Position numbers and translations under genes: made by a program. Below, piece after piece: positions 33,169 through 47,559 of a stretch of DNA of 64,000 nucleotides. The stretch covers positions 25,374,501 to 25,438,500 of the forward strand of contig NC_056755.1 of the NCBI RefSeq assembly GCF_018687715.1. The letters are read 5' to 3'. Position 1 is the stretch's first letter. Each line of letters opens with the position of its first letter. Source of the DNA: Carya illinoinensis. Taxonomy: Eukaryota; Streptophyta; Magnoliopsida; Fagales; Juglandaceae. The notes beneath the pieces are model-generated. The model was not told the origin of the DNA and did no database searches. It saw only the letters and a program-made list of their open reading frames with translations.

Positions 33169-34606
33169 TACAAATTTAATTGTTGTTGTTCATCCTTCAT
33201 AGAGTGAATTTGAAGATTACACTTGATCCAGCACATTTCGACAAAAGGAATGTCAATGGAACAGACAAGTCACAGCCAATCGCCACCTGCGCGCACCTCC
33301 ATGTGCATTGCAACTAATCGGCCCAAAAGCCAACGCCCTTTACACCATTTTCTCAAGGGAAATCTCATCAAATGCGTCCATGATTAAAGCCTTACAGCTC
33401 ATTTCTAGCACTGAACGAATTGACTCGAATAAACCTATGTTTTCTATCACTGTTCCAATTGTAGCCCCCATTCAGCATACAAACGGTTTCCCTAAAGCCG
33501 AAGAAGTGCCACACGCCCCACATGTTCTCATCTCACCATGGTTGAGCTTCTAGCTTGAGTTGAGGGCATTAATCAACTCACAAGTCAATAGTCATCTCTA
33601 AACCGTGTTTTCAGGTTAATTTCCTTTTTAATTCTTTCTTAGCTTACATATGTGGACCTTACGACTTCTATTCTTGTTCTTTATCAATCTAAGAGTGAAC
33701 TAGTGGATTGGAATTGATCCACGACATTTCCGTTGAAGGAATGTCATTCCAACGCCCAAGTCCCCGCCAATCGCCACCTTGGTGCACATCCATGTGCATT
33801 GCAACTAATCAGCCCCTAACCCATGCCTTTTATATTATTTTCTCAAGTGAAATCTCATGAAATGCCTCCCACCTTAACCCTTCCAGCTGATTGATAGAAA
33901 TGGACGAATTGGCCCCCGAACAGACCCGCCTTTTCTTTCCTTCTTCCAATCGCAGCCCACATAAGCCCCACCATCGGTTTCCATCGAGCCCAAGAAGTGC
34001 CACATGTCCTTCATGACCACAACCTGCCATTGTGAAGGTTTTAACTTAAGTTGACGGCATTAACAAACTTACAGGTGATTAGTCGTCTCTAAACGATGTT
34101 TTGAGCTTAATTTTCTTATTAATTCATTCTCGCCTTTTTTATACGGACCTTATGACTTTTATTGTTGTTTTTCATCATTCATAGAGTGAATTAGTGGATT
34201 AGAATTGATCCAACACATTTCAATAGATGGAATGCAATCCCACGTAGTGCACCTGCATGTGCATTGGAACTAATCAGCCCAAAACCCGAGCCACTTAAAC
34301 CATTTTCTCAAGGGCAATCTCACATCACATCCATCCCTCATTAACACTCCTGGTTCGTTTCAGGCATTGGACGAATTGGCTCGAACAAACCCGTCTTTTC
34401 ATGAATTCTTGCCCACATACGCCAAACCATTGGTTTTCCTCGAGCCTAGGACGTGCCACACGGCCCTAAAGTTCTCATTCCACCATTGTTAGGTTTCTGA
34501 ATAAAGTTGAGGGCATTAATCAACTCACTAGTGATTAGTCATCACAAAACCTTGTTTGGAACATAATTGCCCTTTTAATTCTATCTCACCTTTTCTAAAT
34601 GAGCCT
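33169..34606 (+). repeat. HOR unit 16 (1,438 bp)
   Basis: A has TTTCCCTAAAGCC and B has GTGAACTAGTGG, both shared with units 17 and 21. C carries the unit-14 set, including the 1-bp deletion at about 34246. Confidence 0.95.
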
Positions 34607-36045
34607 TACAAATTTAATTGTTGTTGTTCATCCTTCATAGAGTGAATTTGAAGATTACACTTGATCCAGCACATTTCGACAAAAGGAATGTCAATGGAAC
34701 AGACAAGTCACAGCCAATCGCCACCTGCGCGCACCTCCATGTGCATTGCAACTAATCGGCCCAAAAGCCAACGCCCTTTACACCATTTTCTCAAGGGAAA
34801 TCTCATCAAATGCGTCCATGATTAAAGCCTTACAGCTCATTTCTAGCACTGAACGAATTGACTCGAATAAACCTATGTTTTCTATCACTGTTCCAATTGT
34901 AGCCCCCATTCAGCATACAAACGGTTTCCCTAAAGCCGAAGAAGTGCCACACGCCCCACATGTTCTCATCTCACCATGGTTGAGCTTCTAGCTTGAGTTG
35001 AGGGCATTAATCAACTCACAAGTCAATAGTCATCTCTAAACCGTGTTTTCAGGTTAATTTCCTTTTTAATTCTTTCTTAGCTTACATATGTGGACCTTAC
35101 GACTTCTATTCTTGTTCTTTATCAATCTAAGAGTGAACTAGTGGATTGGAATTGATCCACGACATTTCCGTTGAAGGAATGTCATTCCAACGCCCAAGTC
35201 CCCGCCAATCGCCACCTTGGTGCACATCCATGTGCATTGCAACTAATCAGCCCCTAACCCATGCCTTTTATATTATTTTCTCAAGTGAAATCTCATGAAA
35301 TGCCTCCCACCTTAACCCTTCCAGCTGATTGATAGAAATGGACGAATTGGCCCCCGAACAGACCCGCCTTTTCTTTCCTTCTTCCAATCGCAGCCCACAT
35401 AAGCCCCACCATCGGTTTCCATCGAGCCCAAGAAGTGCCACATGTCCTTCATGACCACAACCTGCCATTGTGAAGGTTTTAACTTAAGTTGACGGCATTA
35501 ACAAACTTACAGGTGATTAGTCGTCTCTAAACGATGTTTTGAGCTTAATTTTCTTATTAATTCATTCTCGCCTTTTTTATACGGACCTTATGACTTTTAT
35601 TGTTGTTTTTCATCATTCATAGAGTGAATTAGTGGATTAGAATTGATCCAACACATTTCAATAGATGGAATGCAATCCCACGTAGGTGCACCTGCATGTG
35701 CATTGGAACTAATCAGCCCAAAGCCCGAGCCTCTTAAACCATTTTCTCAAGGGCAATCTCACATCACATCCATCCCTCATTAACACTCCTGGTTCGTTTC
35801 AGGCATTGGACGAATTGGCTCGAACAAACCCGTCTTTTCATGAATTCTTGCGCACATACGCCAAACCATTGGTTTTCCTCGAGCCTAGGACGTGCCACAC
35901 GGCCCTAAAGTTCTCATTCCACCATTGTTAGGTTTCTGAATAAAGTTGAGGGCATTAATCAACTCACTAGTGATTAGTCATCACAAAACCTTGTTTGGAA
36001 CATAATTGCCCTTTTAATTCTATCTCACCTTTTCTAAATGAGCCT
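34607..36045 (+). repeat. HOR unit 17
   Basis: A and B carry CCCTAAAGCC and GAACTAGTGG; C has TAGGACGTGCC but not the 1-bp deletion. Confidence 0.95.
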
Positions 36046-37484
36046 TACAAATTTAATTGTTGTTGTTCATCCTTCATAGAGTGAATTTGAAGATTACACT
36101 TGATCCAGCACATTTCGACAAAAGGAATGTCAATGGAACAGACAAGTCACAGCCAATCGCCACCTGCGCGCACCTCCATGTGCATTGCAACTAATCGGCC
36201 CAAAAGCCAACGCCCTTTACACCATTTTCTCAAGGGAAATCTCATCAAATGCGTCCATGATTAAAGCCTTACAGCTCATTTCTAGCACTGAACGAATTGA
36301 CTCGAATAAACCTATCTTTTCTATCACTGTTCCAATTGTAGCCCCCATTCAGCATACAAACGGTTTCCCTCAAGCCGAAGAAGTGCCACACGCCCCACAT
36401 GTTCTCATCTCACCATGGTTGAGCTTCTAGCTTGAGTTGAGGGCATTAATCAACTCACAAGTCAATAGTCATCTCTAAACCGTGTTTTCAGGTTAATTTC
36501 CTTTTTAATTCTTTCTTAGCTTACATATGTGGACCTTACGACTTCTATTCTTGTTCTTTATCAATCTAAGAGTGAATTAGTGGATTGGAATTGATCCACG
36601 ACATTTCCGTTGAAGGAATGTCATTCCAACGCCCAAGTCCCCGCCGATCGCCACCTTGGTGCACATCCATGTGCATTGCAACTAATCAGCCCCTAACCCA
36701 TGCCTTTTATATTATTTTCTCAAGTGAAATCTCATGAAATGCCTCCCACCTTAACCCTTCCAGCTGATTGATAGAAATGGACGAATTGGCCCCCGAACAG
36801 ACCCGCCTTTTCTTTCCTTCTTCCAATCGCAGCCCACATAAGCCCCACCATCGGTTTCCATCGAGCCCAAGAAGTGCCACATGTCCTTCATGACCACAAC
36901 CTGCCATTGTGAAGGTTTTAACTTAAGTTGACGGCATTAACAAACTTACAGGTGATTAGTCGTCTCTAAACGATGTTTTGAGCTTAATTTTCTTATTAAT
37001 TCATTCTCGCCTTTTTTATACGGACCTTATGACTTTTATTGTTGTTTTTCATCATTCATAGAGTGAATTAGTGGATTAGAATTGATCCAACACATTTCAA
37101 TAGATGGAATGCAATCCCACGTAGGTGCACCTGCATGTGCATTGGAACTAATCAGCCCAAAGCCCGAGCCTCTTAAACCATTTTCTCAAGGGCAATCTCA
37201 CATCACATCCATCCCTCATTAACACTCCTGGTTCGTTTCAGGCATTGGACGAATTGGCTCGAACAAACCCGTCTTTTCATGAATTCTTGCGCACATACGC
37301 CAAACCATTGGTTTTCCTCGAGCCTAGGACGTGCCACACGGCCCTAAAGTTCTCATTCCACCATTGTTAGGTTTCTGAATAAAGTTGAGGGCATTAATCA
37401 ACTCACTAGTGATTAGTCATCACAAAACCTTGTTTGGAACATAATTGCCCTTTTAATTCTATCTCACCTTTTCTAAATGAGCCT
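36046..37484 (+). repeat. HOR unit 18
   Basis: Private CCGCCGATCGCC in B; C shares TAGGACGTGCC with unit 17. Confidence 0.95.
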
Positions 37485-38923
37485 TACAAATTTAATTGTT
37501 GTTGTTCATCCTTCATAGAGTGAATTTGAAGATTACACTTGATCCAGCACATTTCGACAAAAGGAATGTCAATGGAACAGACAAGTCACAGCCAATCGCC
37601 ACCTGCGCGCACCTCCATGTGCATTGCAACTAATCGGCCCAAAAGCCAACGCCCTTTACACCATTTTCTCAAGGGAAATCTCATCAAATGCGTCCATGAT
37701 TAAAGCCTTACAGCTCATTTCTAGCACTGAACGAATTGACTCGAATAAACCTATCTTTTCTATCACTGTTCCAATTGTAGCCCCCATTCAGCATACAAAC
37801 GGTTTCCCTCAAGCCGAAGAAGTGCCACACGCCCCACATGTTCTCATCTCACCATGGTTGAGCTTCTAGCTTGAGTTGAGGGCATTAATCAACTCACAAG
37901 TCAATAGTCATCTCTAAACCGTGTTTTCAGGTTAATTTCCTTTTTAATTCTTTCTTAGCTTACATATGTGGACCTTACGACTTCTATTCTTGTTCTTTAT
38001 CAATCTAAGAGTGAATTAGTGGATTGGAATTGATCCACGACATTTCCGTTGAAGGAATGTCATTCCAACGCCCAAGTCCCCGCCAATCGCCACCTTGGTG
38101 CACATCCATGTGCATTGCAACTAATCAGCCCCTAACCCATGCCTTTTATATTATTTTCTCAAGTGAAATCTCATGAAATGCCTCCCACCTTAACCCTTCC
38201 AGCTGATTGATAGAAATGGACGAATTGGCCCCCGAACAGACCCGCCTTTTCTTTCCTTCTTCCAATCGCAGCCCACATAAGCCCCACCATCGGTTTCCAT
38301 CGAGCCCAAGAAGTGCCACATGTCCTTCATGACCACAACCTGCCATTGTGAAGGTTTTAACTTAAGTTGACGGCATTAACAAACTTACAGGTGATTAGTC
38401 GTCTCTAAACGATGTTTTGAGCTTAATTTTCTTATTAATTCATTCTCGCCTTTTTTATACGGACCTTATGACTTTTATTGTTGTTTTTCATCATTCATAG
38501 AGTGAATTAGTGGATTAGAATTGATCCAACACATTTCAATAGATGGAATACAATCCCACGTAGGTGCACCTGCATGTGCATTGGAACTAATCAGCCCAAA
38601 GCCCGAGCCTCTTAAACCATTTTCTCAAGGGCAATCTCACATCACATCCATCCCTCATTAACACTCCTGGTTCGTTTCAGGCATTGGACGAATTGGCTCG
38701 AACAAACCCGTCTTTTCATGAATTCTTGCGCACATACGCCAAACCATTGGTTTTCCTCGAGCCTAGGATGTGCCACACGGCCCTAAAGTTCTCATTCCAC
38801 CATTGTTAGGTTTCTGAATAAAGTTGAGGGCATTAATCAACTCACTAGTGATTAGTCATCAGAAAACCTTGTTTGGAACATAATTGCCCTTTTAATTCTA
38901 TCTCACCTTTTCTAAATGAGCCT
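37485..38923 (+). repeat. HOR unit 19
   Basis: Carries GAATACAATCC and CATCAGAAAACC in C, as in unit 15. Confidence 0.95.
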
Positions 38924-40363
38924 TACAAATTTAATTGTTGTTGTTCATCCTTCATAGAGTGAATTTGAAGATTACACTTGATCCAGCACATTTCGACAAA
39001 AGGAATGTCAATGGAACAGACAAGTCACAGCCAATCGCCACCTGCGCGCACCTCCATGTGCATTGCAACTAATCGGCCCAAAAGCCAACGCCCTTTACAC
39101 CATTTTCTCAAGGGAAATCTCATCAAATGCGTCCATGATTAAAGCCTTACAGCTCATTTCTAGCACTGAACGAATTGACTCGAATAAACCTATGTTTTCT
39201 ATCACTGTTCCGATTGTAGCCCCCATTCAGCATACAAACGGTTTCCCTCAAGCCGAAGAAGTGCCACACGCCCCACATGTTCTCATCTCACCATGGTTGA
39301 GCTTCTAGCTTGAGTTGAGGGCATTAATCAACTCACAAGTCAATAGTCATCTCTAAACCGTGTTTTCAGGTTAATTTCCTTTTTAATTCTTTCTTAGCTT
39401 ACATATGTGGACCTTACGACTTCTATTCTTGTTCTTTATCAATCTAAGAGTGAATTAGTGGATTGGAATTGATCCACGACATTTCCGTTGAAGGAATGTC
39501 ATTCCAACGCCCAAGTCCCCCGCCAATCGCCACCTTGGTGCACATCCATGTGCATTGCAACTAATCAGCCCCTAACCCATGCCTTTTATATTATTTTCTC
39601 AAGTGAAATCTCATGAAATGCCTCCCACCTTAACCCTTCCAGCTGATTGATAGAAATGGACGAATTGGCCCCCGAACAGACCCGCCTTTTCTTTCCTTCT
39701 TCCAATCGCAGCCCACATAAGCCCCACCATCGGTTTCCATCGAGCCCAAGAAGTGCCACATGTCCTTCATGACCACAACCTGCCATTGTGAAGGTTTTAA
39801 CTTAAGTTGACGGCATTAACAAACTTACAGGTGATTAGTCGTCTCTAAACGATGTTTTGAGCTTAATTTTCTTATTAATTCATTCTCGCCTTTTTTATAC
39901 GGACCTTATGACTTTTATTGTTGTTTTTCATCATTCATAGAGTGAATTAGTGGATTAGAATTGATCCAACACATTTCAATAGATGGAATGCAATCCCACG
40001 TAGGTGCACCTGCATGTGCATTGGAACTAATCAGCCCAAAGCCCGAGCCTCTTAAACCATTTTCTCAAGGGCAATCTCACATCACATCCATCCCTCATTA
40101 ACACTCCTGGTTCGTTTCAGGCATTGGACGAATTGGCTCGAACAAACCCGTCTTTTCATGAATTCTTGCGCACATACGCCAAACCATTGGTTTTCCTCGA
40201 GCCTAGGATGTGCCACACGGCCCTAAAGTTCTCATTCCACCATTGTTAGGTTTCTGAATAAAGTTGAGGGCATTAATCAACTCACTAGTGATTAGTCATC
40301 ACAAAACCTTGTTTGGAACATAATTGCCCTTTTAATTCTATCTCACCTTTTCTAAATGAGCCT
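38924..40363 (+). repeat. HOR unit 20 (1,440 bp)
   Basis: A 1-bp insertion in a C run near 39520 (GTCCCCCGCC); private TTCCGATTGTAG in A. Confidence 0.95.
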
Positions 40364-41803
40364 TACAAATTTAATTGTTGTTGTTTCATCCTTCATAGAG
40401 TGAATTTGAAGATTACACTTGATCCAGCACATTTCGACAAAAGGAATGTCAATGGAACAGACAAGTCACAGCCAATCGCCACCTGCGCGCACCTCCATGT
40501 GCATTGCAACTAATCGGCCCAAAAGCCAACGCCCTTTACACCATTTTCTCAAGGGAAATCTCATCAAATGCGTCCATGATTAAAGCCTTACAGCTCATTT
40601 CTAGCACTGAACGAATTGACTCGAATAAACCTATGTTTTCTATCACTGTTCCAATTGTAGCCCCCATTCAGCATACAAACGGTTTCCCTAAAGCCGAAGA
40701 AGTGCCACACGCCCCACATGTTCTCATCTCACCATGGTTGAGCTTCTAGCTTGAGTTGAGGGCATTAATCAACTCACAAGTCAATAGTCATCTCTAAACC
40801 GTGTTTTCAGGTTAATTTCCTTTTTAATTCTTTCTTAGCTTACATATGTGGACCTTACGACTTCTATTCTTGTTCTTTATCAATCTAAGAGTGAACTAGT
40901 GGATTGGAATTGATCCACGACATTTCCGTTGAAGGAATGTCATTCCAACGCCCAAGTCCCCGCCAATCGCCACCTTGGTGCACATCCATGTGCATTGCAA
41001 CTAATCAGCCCCTAACCCATGCCTTTTATATTATTTTCTCAAGTGAAATCTCATGAAATGCCTCCCACCTTAACCCTTCCAGCTGATTGATAGAAATGGA
41101 CGAATTGGCCCCCGAACAGACCCGCCTTTTCTTTCCTTCTTCCAATCGCAGCCCACATAAGCCCCACCATCGGTTTCCATCGAGCCCAAGAAGTGCCACA
41201 TGTCCTTCATGACCACAACCTGCCATTGTGAAGGTTTTAACTTAAGTTGACGGCATTAACAAACTTACAGGTGATTAGTCGTCTCTAAACGATGTTTTGA
41301 GCTTAATTTTCTTATTAATTCATTCTCGCCTTTTTTATACGGACCTTATGACTTTTATTGTTGTTTTTCATCATTCATAGAGTGAATTAGTGGATTAGAA
41401 TTGATCCAACACATTTCAATAGATGGAATGCAATCCCACGTAGGTGCACCTGCATGTGCATTGGAACTAATCAGCCCAAAGCCCGAGCCTCTTAAACCAT
41501 TTTCTCAAGGGCAATCTCACATCACATCCATCCCTCATTAACACTCCTGGTTCGTTTCAGGCATTGGACGAATTGGCTCGAACAAACCCGTCTTTTCATG
41601 AATTCTTGCGCACATACGCCAAACCATTGGTTTTCCTCGAGCCTAGGATGTGCCACACGGCCCTAAAGTTCTCATTCCACCATTGTTAGGTTTCTGAATA
41701 AAGTTGAGGGCATTAATCAACTCACTAGTGATTAGTCATCACAAAACCTTGTTTGGAACATAATTGCCCTTTTAATTCTATCTCACCTTTTCTAAATGAG
41801 CCT
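40364..41803 (+). repeat. HOR unit 21 (1,440 bp)
   Basis: A 1-bp T insertion near 40385 (TTGTTTCATCC). A and B carry the unit 16/17 variants CCCTAAAGCC and GAACTAGTGG, 5,757 bp from unit 17. Confidence 0.95.
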
Positions 41804-43242
41804 TACAAATTTAATTGTTGTTGTTCATCCTTCATAGAGTGAATTTGAAGATTACACTTGATCCAGCACATTTCGACAAAAGGAATGTCAATGGAACAGA
41901 CAAGTCACAGCCAATCGCCACCTGCGCGCACCTCCATGTGCATTGCAACTAATCGGCCCAAAAGCCAACGCCCTTTACACCATTTTCTCAAGGGAAATCT
42001 GATCAAATGCGTCCATGATTAAAGCCTTACAGCTCATTTCTAGCACTGAACGAATTGACTCGAATAAACCTATGTTTTCTATCACTGTTCCAATTGTAGC
42101 CCCCATTCAGCATACAAACGGTTTCCCTCAAGCCGAAGAAGTGCCACACGCCCCACATGTTCTCATCTCACCATGGTTGAGCTTCTACCTTGAGCTGAGG
42201 GCATTAATCAACTCACAAGTCAATAGTCATCTCTAAACCGTGTTTTCAGGTTAATTTCCTTTTTAATTCTTTCTTAGCTTACATATGTGGACCTTACGAC
42301 TTCTATTCTTGTTCTTTATCAATCTAAGAGTGAATTAGTGGATTGGAATTGATCCACGACATTTCCGTTGAAGGAATGTCATTCCAACGCCCAAGTCCCC
42401 GCCAATCGCCACCTTGGTGCACATCCATGTGCATTGCAACTAATCAGCCCCTAACCCATGCCTTTTATATTATTTTCTGAAGTGAAATCTCATGAAATGC
42501 CTCCCACCTTAACCCTTCCAGCTGATTGATAGAAATGGACGAATTGGTCCCCGAACAGACCCGCCTTTTCTTTCGTTCTTCCAATCGCAGCCCACATAAG
42601 CCCCACCATCGGTTTCCATCGAGCCCAAGAAGTACCACATGTCCTTCATGACCACAACCTGCCATTGTGAAGGTTTTAACTTAAGTTGACGGCATTAACA
42701 AACTTACAGGTGATTAGTCGTCTCTAAACGATGTTTTGAGCTTAATTTTCTTATTAATTCATTCTCGCCTTTTTTATACGGACCTTATGACTTTTATTGT
42801 TGTTTTTCATCATTCATAGAGTGAATTAGTGGATTAGAATTGATCCAACACATTTCAATAGATGGAATACAATCCCACGTAGGTGCACCTGCATGTGCAT
42901 TGGAACTAATCAGCCCAAAGCCCGAGCCTCTTAAACCATTTTCTCAAGGGCAATCTCACATCACATCCATCCCTCATTAACACTCCTGGTTCGTTTCAGG
43001 CATTGGACGAATTGGCTCGAACAAACCCGTCTTTTCATGAATTCTTGCGCACATACGCCAAACCATTGGTTTTCCTCGAGCCTAGGATGTGCCACACGGC
43101 CCTAAAGTTCTCATTCCACCATTGTTAGGTTTCTGAATAAAGTTGAGGGCATTAATCAACTCACTAGTGATTAGTCATCACAAAACCTTGTTTGGAACAT
43201 AATTGCCCTTTTAATTCTATCTCACCTTTTCTAAATGAGCCT
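41804..43242 (+). repeat. HOR unit 22
   Basis: Rich in private changes: AATCTGATC and CTACCTTGAGCTG in A; TTTTCTGAAG, TTGGTCCCC and AAGTACCAC in B. It marks the start of a variable stretch between two subfamilies. Confidence 0.95.
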
Positions 43243-44681
43243 TACAAATTTAATTGTTGTTGTTCATCCTTCATAGAGTGAATTTGAAGATTACACTTGA
43301 TCCAGCACATTTCGACAAAAGGAATGTCAATGGAACAGACAAGTCACAGCCAATCGCCACCTGCGCGCACCTCCATGTGCATTGCAACTAATCGGCCCAA
43401 AAGCCAACGCCCTTTACACCATTTTCTCAAGGGAAATCTCATCAAATGCGTCCATGATTAAAGCCTTACAGCTCATTTCTAGCACAGAACGAATTGACTC
43501 GAATAAACCTATCTTTTCTATCACTGTTCCAATTGTAGCCCCCATTCAGCATACAAACGGTTTCCCTCAAGCCGAAGAAGTGCCACACGCCCCACATGTT
43601 CTCATCTCACCATGGTTGAGCTTCTAGCTTGAGTTGAGGGCATTAATCAACTCACAAGTCAATAGTCATCTCTAAACCGTGTTTTCAGGTTAATTTCCTT
43701 TTTAATTCTTTCTTAGCTTACATATGTGGACCTTACGACTTCTATTCTTGTTCTTTATCAATCTAAGAGTGACTTGGTGGATTGGAATTGATCCACGACA
43801 TTTCCGTTGAAGGAATGTCATTCCAACGCCCAAGTCCCCGCCAATCGCCACCTTGGTGCACATCCATGTGCATTGCAACTAATCAGCCCCTAACCCATGC
43901 CTTTTATATTATTTTCTCAAGTGAAATCTCATGAAATGCCTCCCACCTTAACCCTTCCAGCTGATTGATAGAAATGGACGAATTGGCCCTCGAACAGACC
44001 CGCCTTTTCTTTCGCTCTTCCAATCGCAGCCCACATAAGCCCCACCATCGGTTTCCATCGAGCCCAAGATGTGCCACATGTCCTTCATGACCACAACCTG
44101 CCATCGTGAAGGTTTTAACTTAAGTTGACGGCATTAACAAACTTACAGGTGATTAGTCGTCTCTAAACGATGTTTTGAGCTTAATTTTCTTATTAATTCA
44201 TTCTCGCCTTTTTTATACGGACCTTACGACTTTTATTGTTGTTTTTCTTCATTCATACAGTGAATTAGTGGATTAGAATTGATCCAACACATTTCAATAG
44301 ATGGAATACAATCCCACGTAGGTGCACCTGCATGTGCATTGGAACTAATCAGCCCAAAGCCCGAGCCTCTTAAACCATTTTCTCAAGGGCAATCTCACAT
44401 CACATCCATCCCTCATTAACACTCCTGGTTCGTTTCAGGCATTGGACGAATTGGCTCGAACAAACCCGTCTTTTCATGAATTCTTGCGCACATACGCCAA
44501 ACCATTGGTTTTCCTCGAGCCTAGGATGTGCCACACGGCCCTAAAGTTCTCATTCCACCATTGTTAGGTTTCTGAATAAAGTTGAGGGCATTAATCAACT
44601 CACTAGTGATTAGTCATCACAAAACCTTGTTTGGAACATAATTGCCCTTTTAATTCTATCTCACCTTTTCTAAATGAGCCT
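43243..44681 (+). repeat. HOR unit 23
   Basis: Private AGCACAGAAC, GACTTGGTGG and CTTTCGCTC. AGATGTGCC, CCATCGTGAAG, CTTACGACTTTTA and TTTTTCTTCA are shared with unit 24. Confidence 0.95.
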
Positions 44682-46120
44682 TACAAATTTAATTGTTGTT
44701 GCTCATCCTTCATACAGTGAATTTGAAGATTACACTTGATCCAGCACATTTCGACAAAAGGAATGTCAATGGAACAGACAAGTCACAGCCAATCGCCACC
44801 TGCGCGCACCTCCATGTGCGTTGCAACTAATCGGCCCAAAAGCCAACGCCCTTTACACCATTTTCTCAAGGGAAATCTCATCAAATGCGTCCATGATTAA
44901 AGCCTTACAGCTCATTTCTAGCACTGAACGAATTGACTCGAATAAACCTATCTTTTCTATCACTGTTCCAATTGTAGCCCCCATTCAGCATACAAACGGT
45001 TTCCCTCAAGCCGAAGAAGTGCCACACGCCCCACATGTTCTCATCTCACCATGGTTGAGCTTCTAACTTGAGTTGAGGGCATTAATCAACTCACAAGTCA
45101 ATAGTCATCTCTAAACCGTGTTTTCAGGTTAATTTCCTTTTTAATTCTTTCTTAGCTTATATATGTGGACCTTACGACTTCTATTCTTGTTCTTTATCAA
45201 TCTAAGAGTGAATTAGTGGATTGGAATTGATCCACGACATTTCCGTTGAAGGAATGTCATTCCAACGCCCAAGTCCCCGCCAATCGCCACCTTGGTGCAC
45301 ATCCATGTGCATTGCAACTAATCAGCCCCTAACCCATGCCTTTTATATTATTTTCTCAAGTGAAATCTCATGAAATGCCTCCCACCTTAACCCTTCCAGC
45401 TGATTGATAGAAATGGACGAATTGGCCCCCGAACAGACCCGCCTTTTCTTTCGTTCTTCCAATCGCAGCCCACATAAGCCCCACCATCGGTTTCCATCGA
45501 GCCCAAGATGTGCCACATGTCCTTCATGACCACAACCTGCCATCGTGAAGGTTTTAACTTAAGTTGACGGCATTAACAAACTTACAGGTGATTAGTCGTC
45601 TCTACACGATGTTTTGAGCTTAATTTTCTTATTAATTCATTCTCGCCTTTTTTATACGGACCTTACGACTTTTATTGTTGTTTTTCTTCATTCATAGAGT
45701 GAATTAGTTGATTAGAATTGATCCAACACATTTCAATAGATGGAATACAATCCCACGTAGGTGCACCTGCATGTGCATTGGAACTAATCAGCCCAAAGCC
45801 CGAGCCTCTTAAACCATTTTCTCAAGGGCAATCTCACATCACATCCATCCCTCATTAACACTCCTGGTTCGTTTCAGGCATTGGACGAATTGGCTCGAAC
45901 AAACCCGTCTTTTCATGAATTCTTGCGCACATACGCCAAACCATTGGTTTTCCTCGAGCCTAGGATGTGCCACACGGCCCTAAAGTTCTCATTCCACCAT
46001 TGTTAGGTTTCTGAATAAAGTTGAGGGCATTAATCAACTCACTAGTGATTAGTCATCACAAAACCTTGTTTGGAACATAATTGCCCTTTTAATTCTATCT
46101 CACCTTTTCTAAATGAGCCT
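44682..46120 (+). repeat. HOR unit 24
   Basis: Private TTGCTCATCC, CATGTGCGTTG, CTCTACACGATG and TTAGTTGATT. This is the first unit with the right-hand markers CTAACTTG plus TTATATATG. Confidence 0.95.
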
Positions 46121-47559
46121 TACAAATTTAATTGTTGTTGTTCATCCTTCATAGAGTGAATTTGAAGATTACACTTGATCCAGCACATTTCGACAAAAGG
46201 AATGTCAATGGAACGGACAAGTCACAGCCAATCGCCACCTGCGCGCACCTCCATGTGCATTGCAACTAATCGGCCCAAAAGCCAACGCCCTTTACACCAT
46301 TTTCTCAAGGGAAATCTCATCAAATGCGTCCATGATTAAAGCCTTACAGCTCATTTCTAGCACTGAACGAATTGACTCGAATAAACCTATCTTTTCTATC
46401 ACTGTTCCAATTGTAGCCACCATTCAGCATACAAACGGTTTCCCTCAAGCCGAAGAAGTGCCACACGCCCCACATGTTCTCATCTCACCATGGTTGAGCT
46501 TCTAACTTGAGTTGAGGGCATTAATCAACTCACAAGTCAATAGTCATCTCTAAACCGTGTTTTCAGGTTAATTTCCTTTTTAATTCTTTCTTAGCTTATA
46601 TATGTGGACCTTACGACTTCTATTCTTGTTCTTTATCAATCTAAGAGTGAATTAGTGGATTGGAATTGATCCACGACATTTCCGTTGAAGGAATGTCATT
46701 CCAACGCCCAAGTCCCCGCCAATCGCCACCTTGGTGCACATCCATGTGCATTGCAACTAATCAGCCCCTAACCCATGCCTTTTATATTATTTTCTCAAGT
46801 GAAATCTCATGAAATGCCTCCCACCTTAACCCTTCCAGCTGATTGATAGAAATGGACGAATTGGCCCCCGAACAGACCCGCCTTTTCTTTCGTTCTTCCA
46901 ATCGCAGCCCACATAAGCCCCACCATCGGTTTCCATCGAGCCCAAGAAGTGCCACATGTCCTTCATGACCACAACCTGCCATTGTGAAGGTTTTAACTTA
47001 AGTTGACGGCATTAACAAACTTACAGGTGATTAGTCGTCTCTAAACGATGTTTTGAGCTTAATTTTCTTATTAATTCATTCTCGCCTTTTTTATACGGAC
47101 CTTATGACTTTTATTGTTGTTTTTCATCATTCATAGAGTGAATTAGTGGATTAGAATTGATCCAACACATTTCAATAGATGGAATACAATCCCACGTAGG
47201 TGCACCTGCATGTGCATTGGAACTAATCAGCCCAAAGCCCGAGCCTCTTAAACCATTTTCTCAAGGGCAATCTCACATCACATCCATCCCTCATTAACAC
47301 TCCTGGTTCGTTTCAGGCATTGGACGAATTGGCTCGAACAAACCCGTCTTTTCATGAATTCTTGCGCACATACGCCAAACCATTGGTTTTCCTCGAGCCT
47401 AGGATGTGCCACACGGCCCTAAAGTTCTCATTCCACCATTGTTAGGTTTCTGAATAAAGTTGAGGGCATTAATCAACTCACTAGTGATTAGTCATCACAA
47501 AACCTTGTTTGGAACATAATTGCCCTTTTAATTCTATCTCACCTTTTCTAAATGAGCCT
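46121..47559 (+). repeat. HOR unit 25
   Basis: Private GGAACGGACAAG and TGTAGCCACC in A; right-hand subfamily markers in A and B. Confidence 0.95.
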
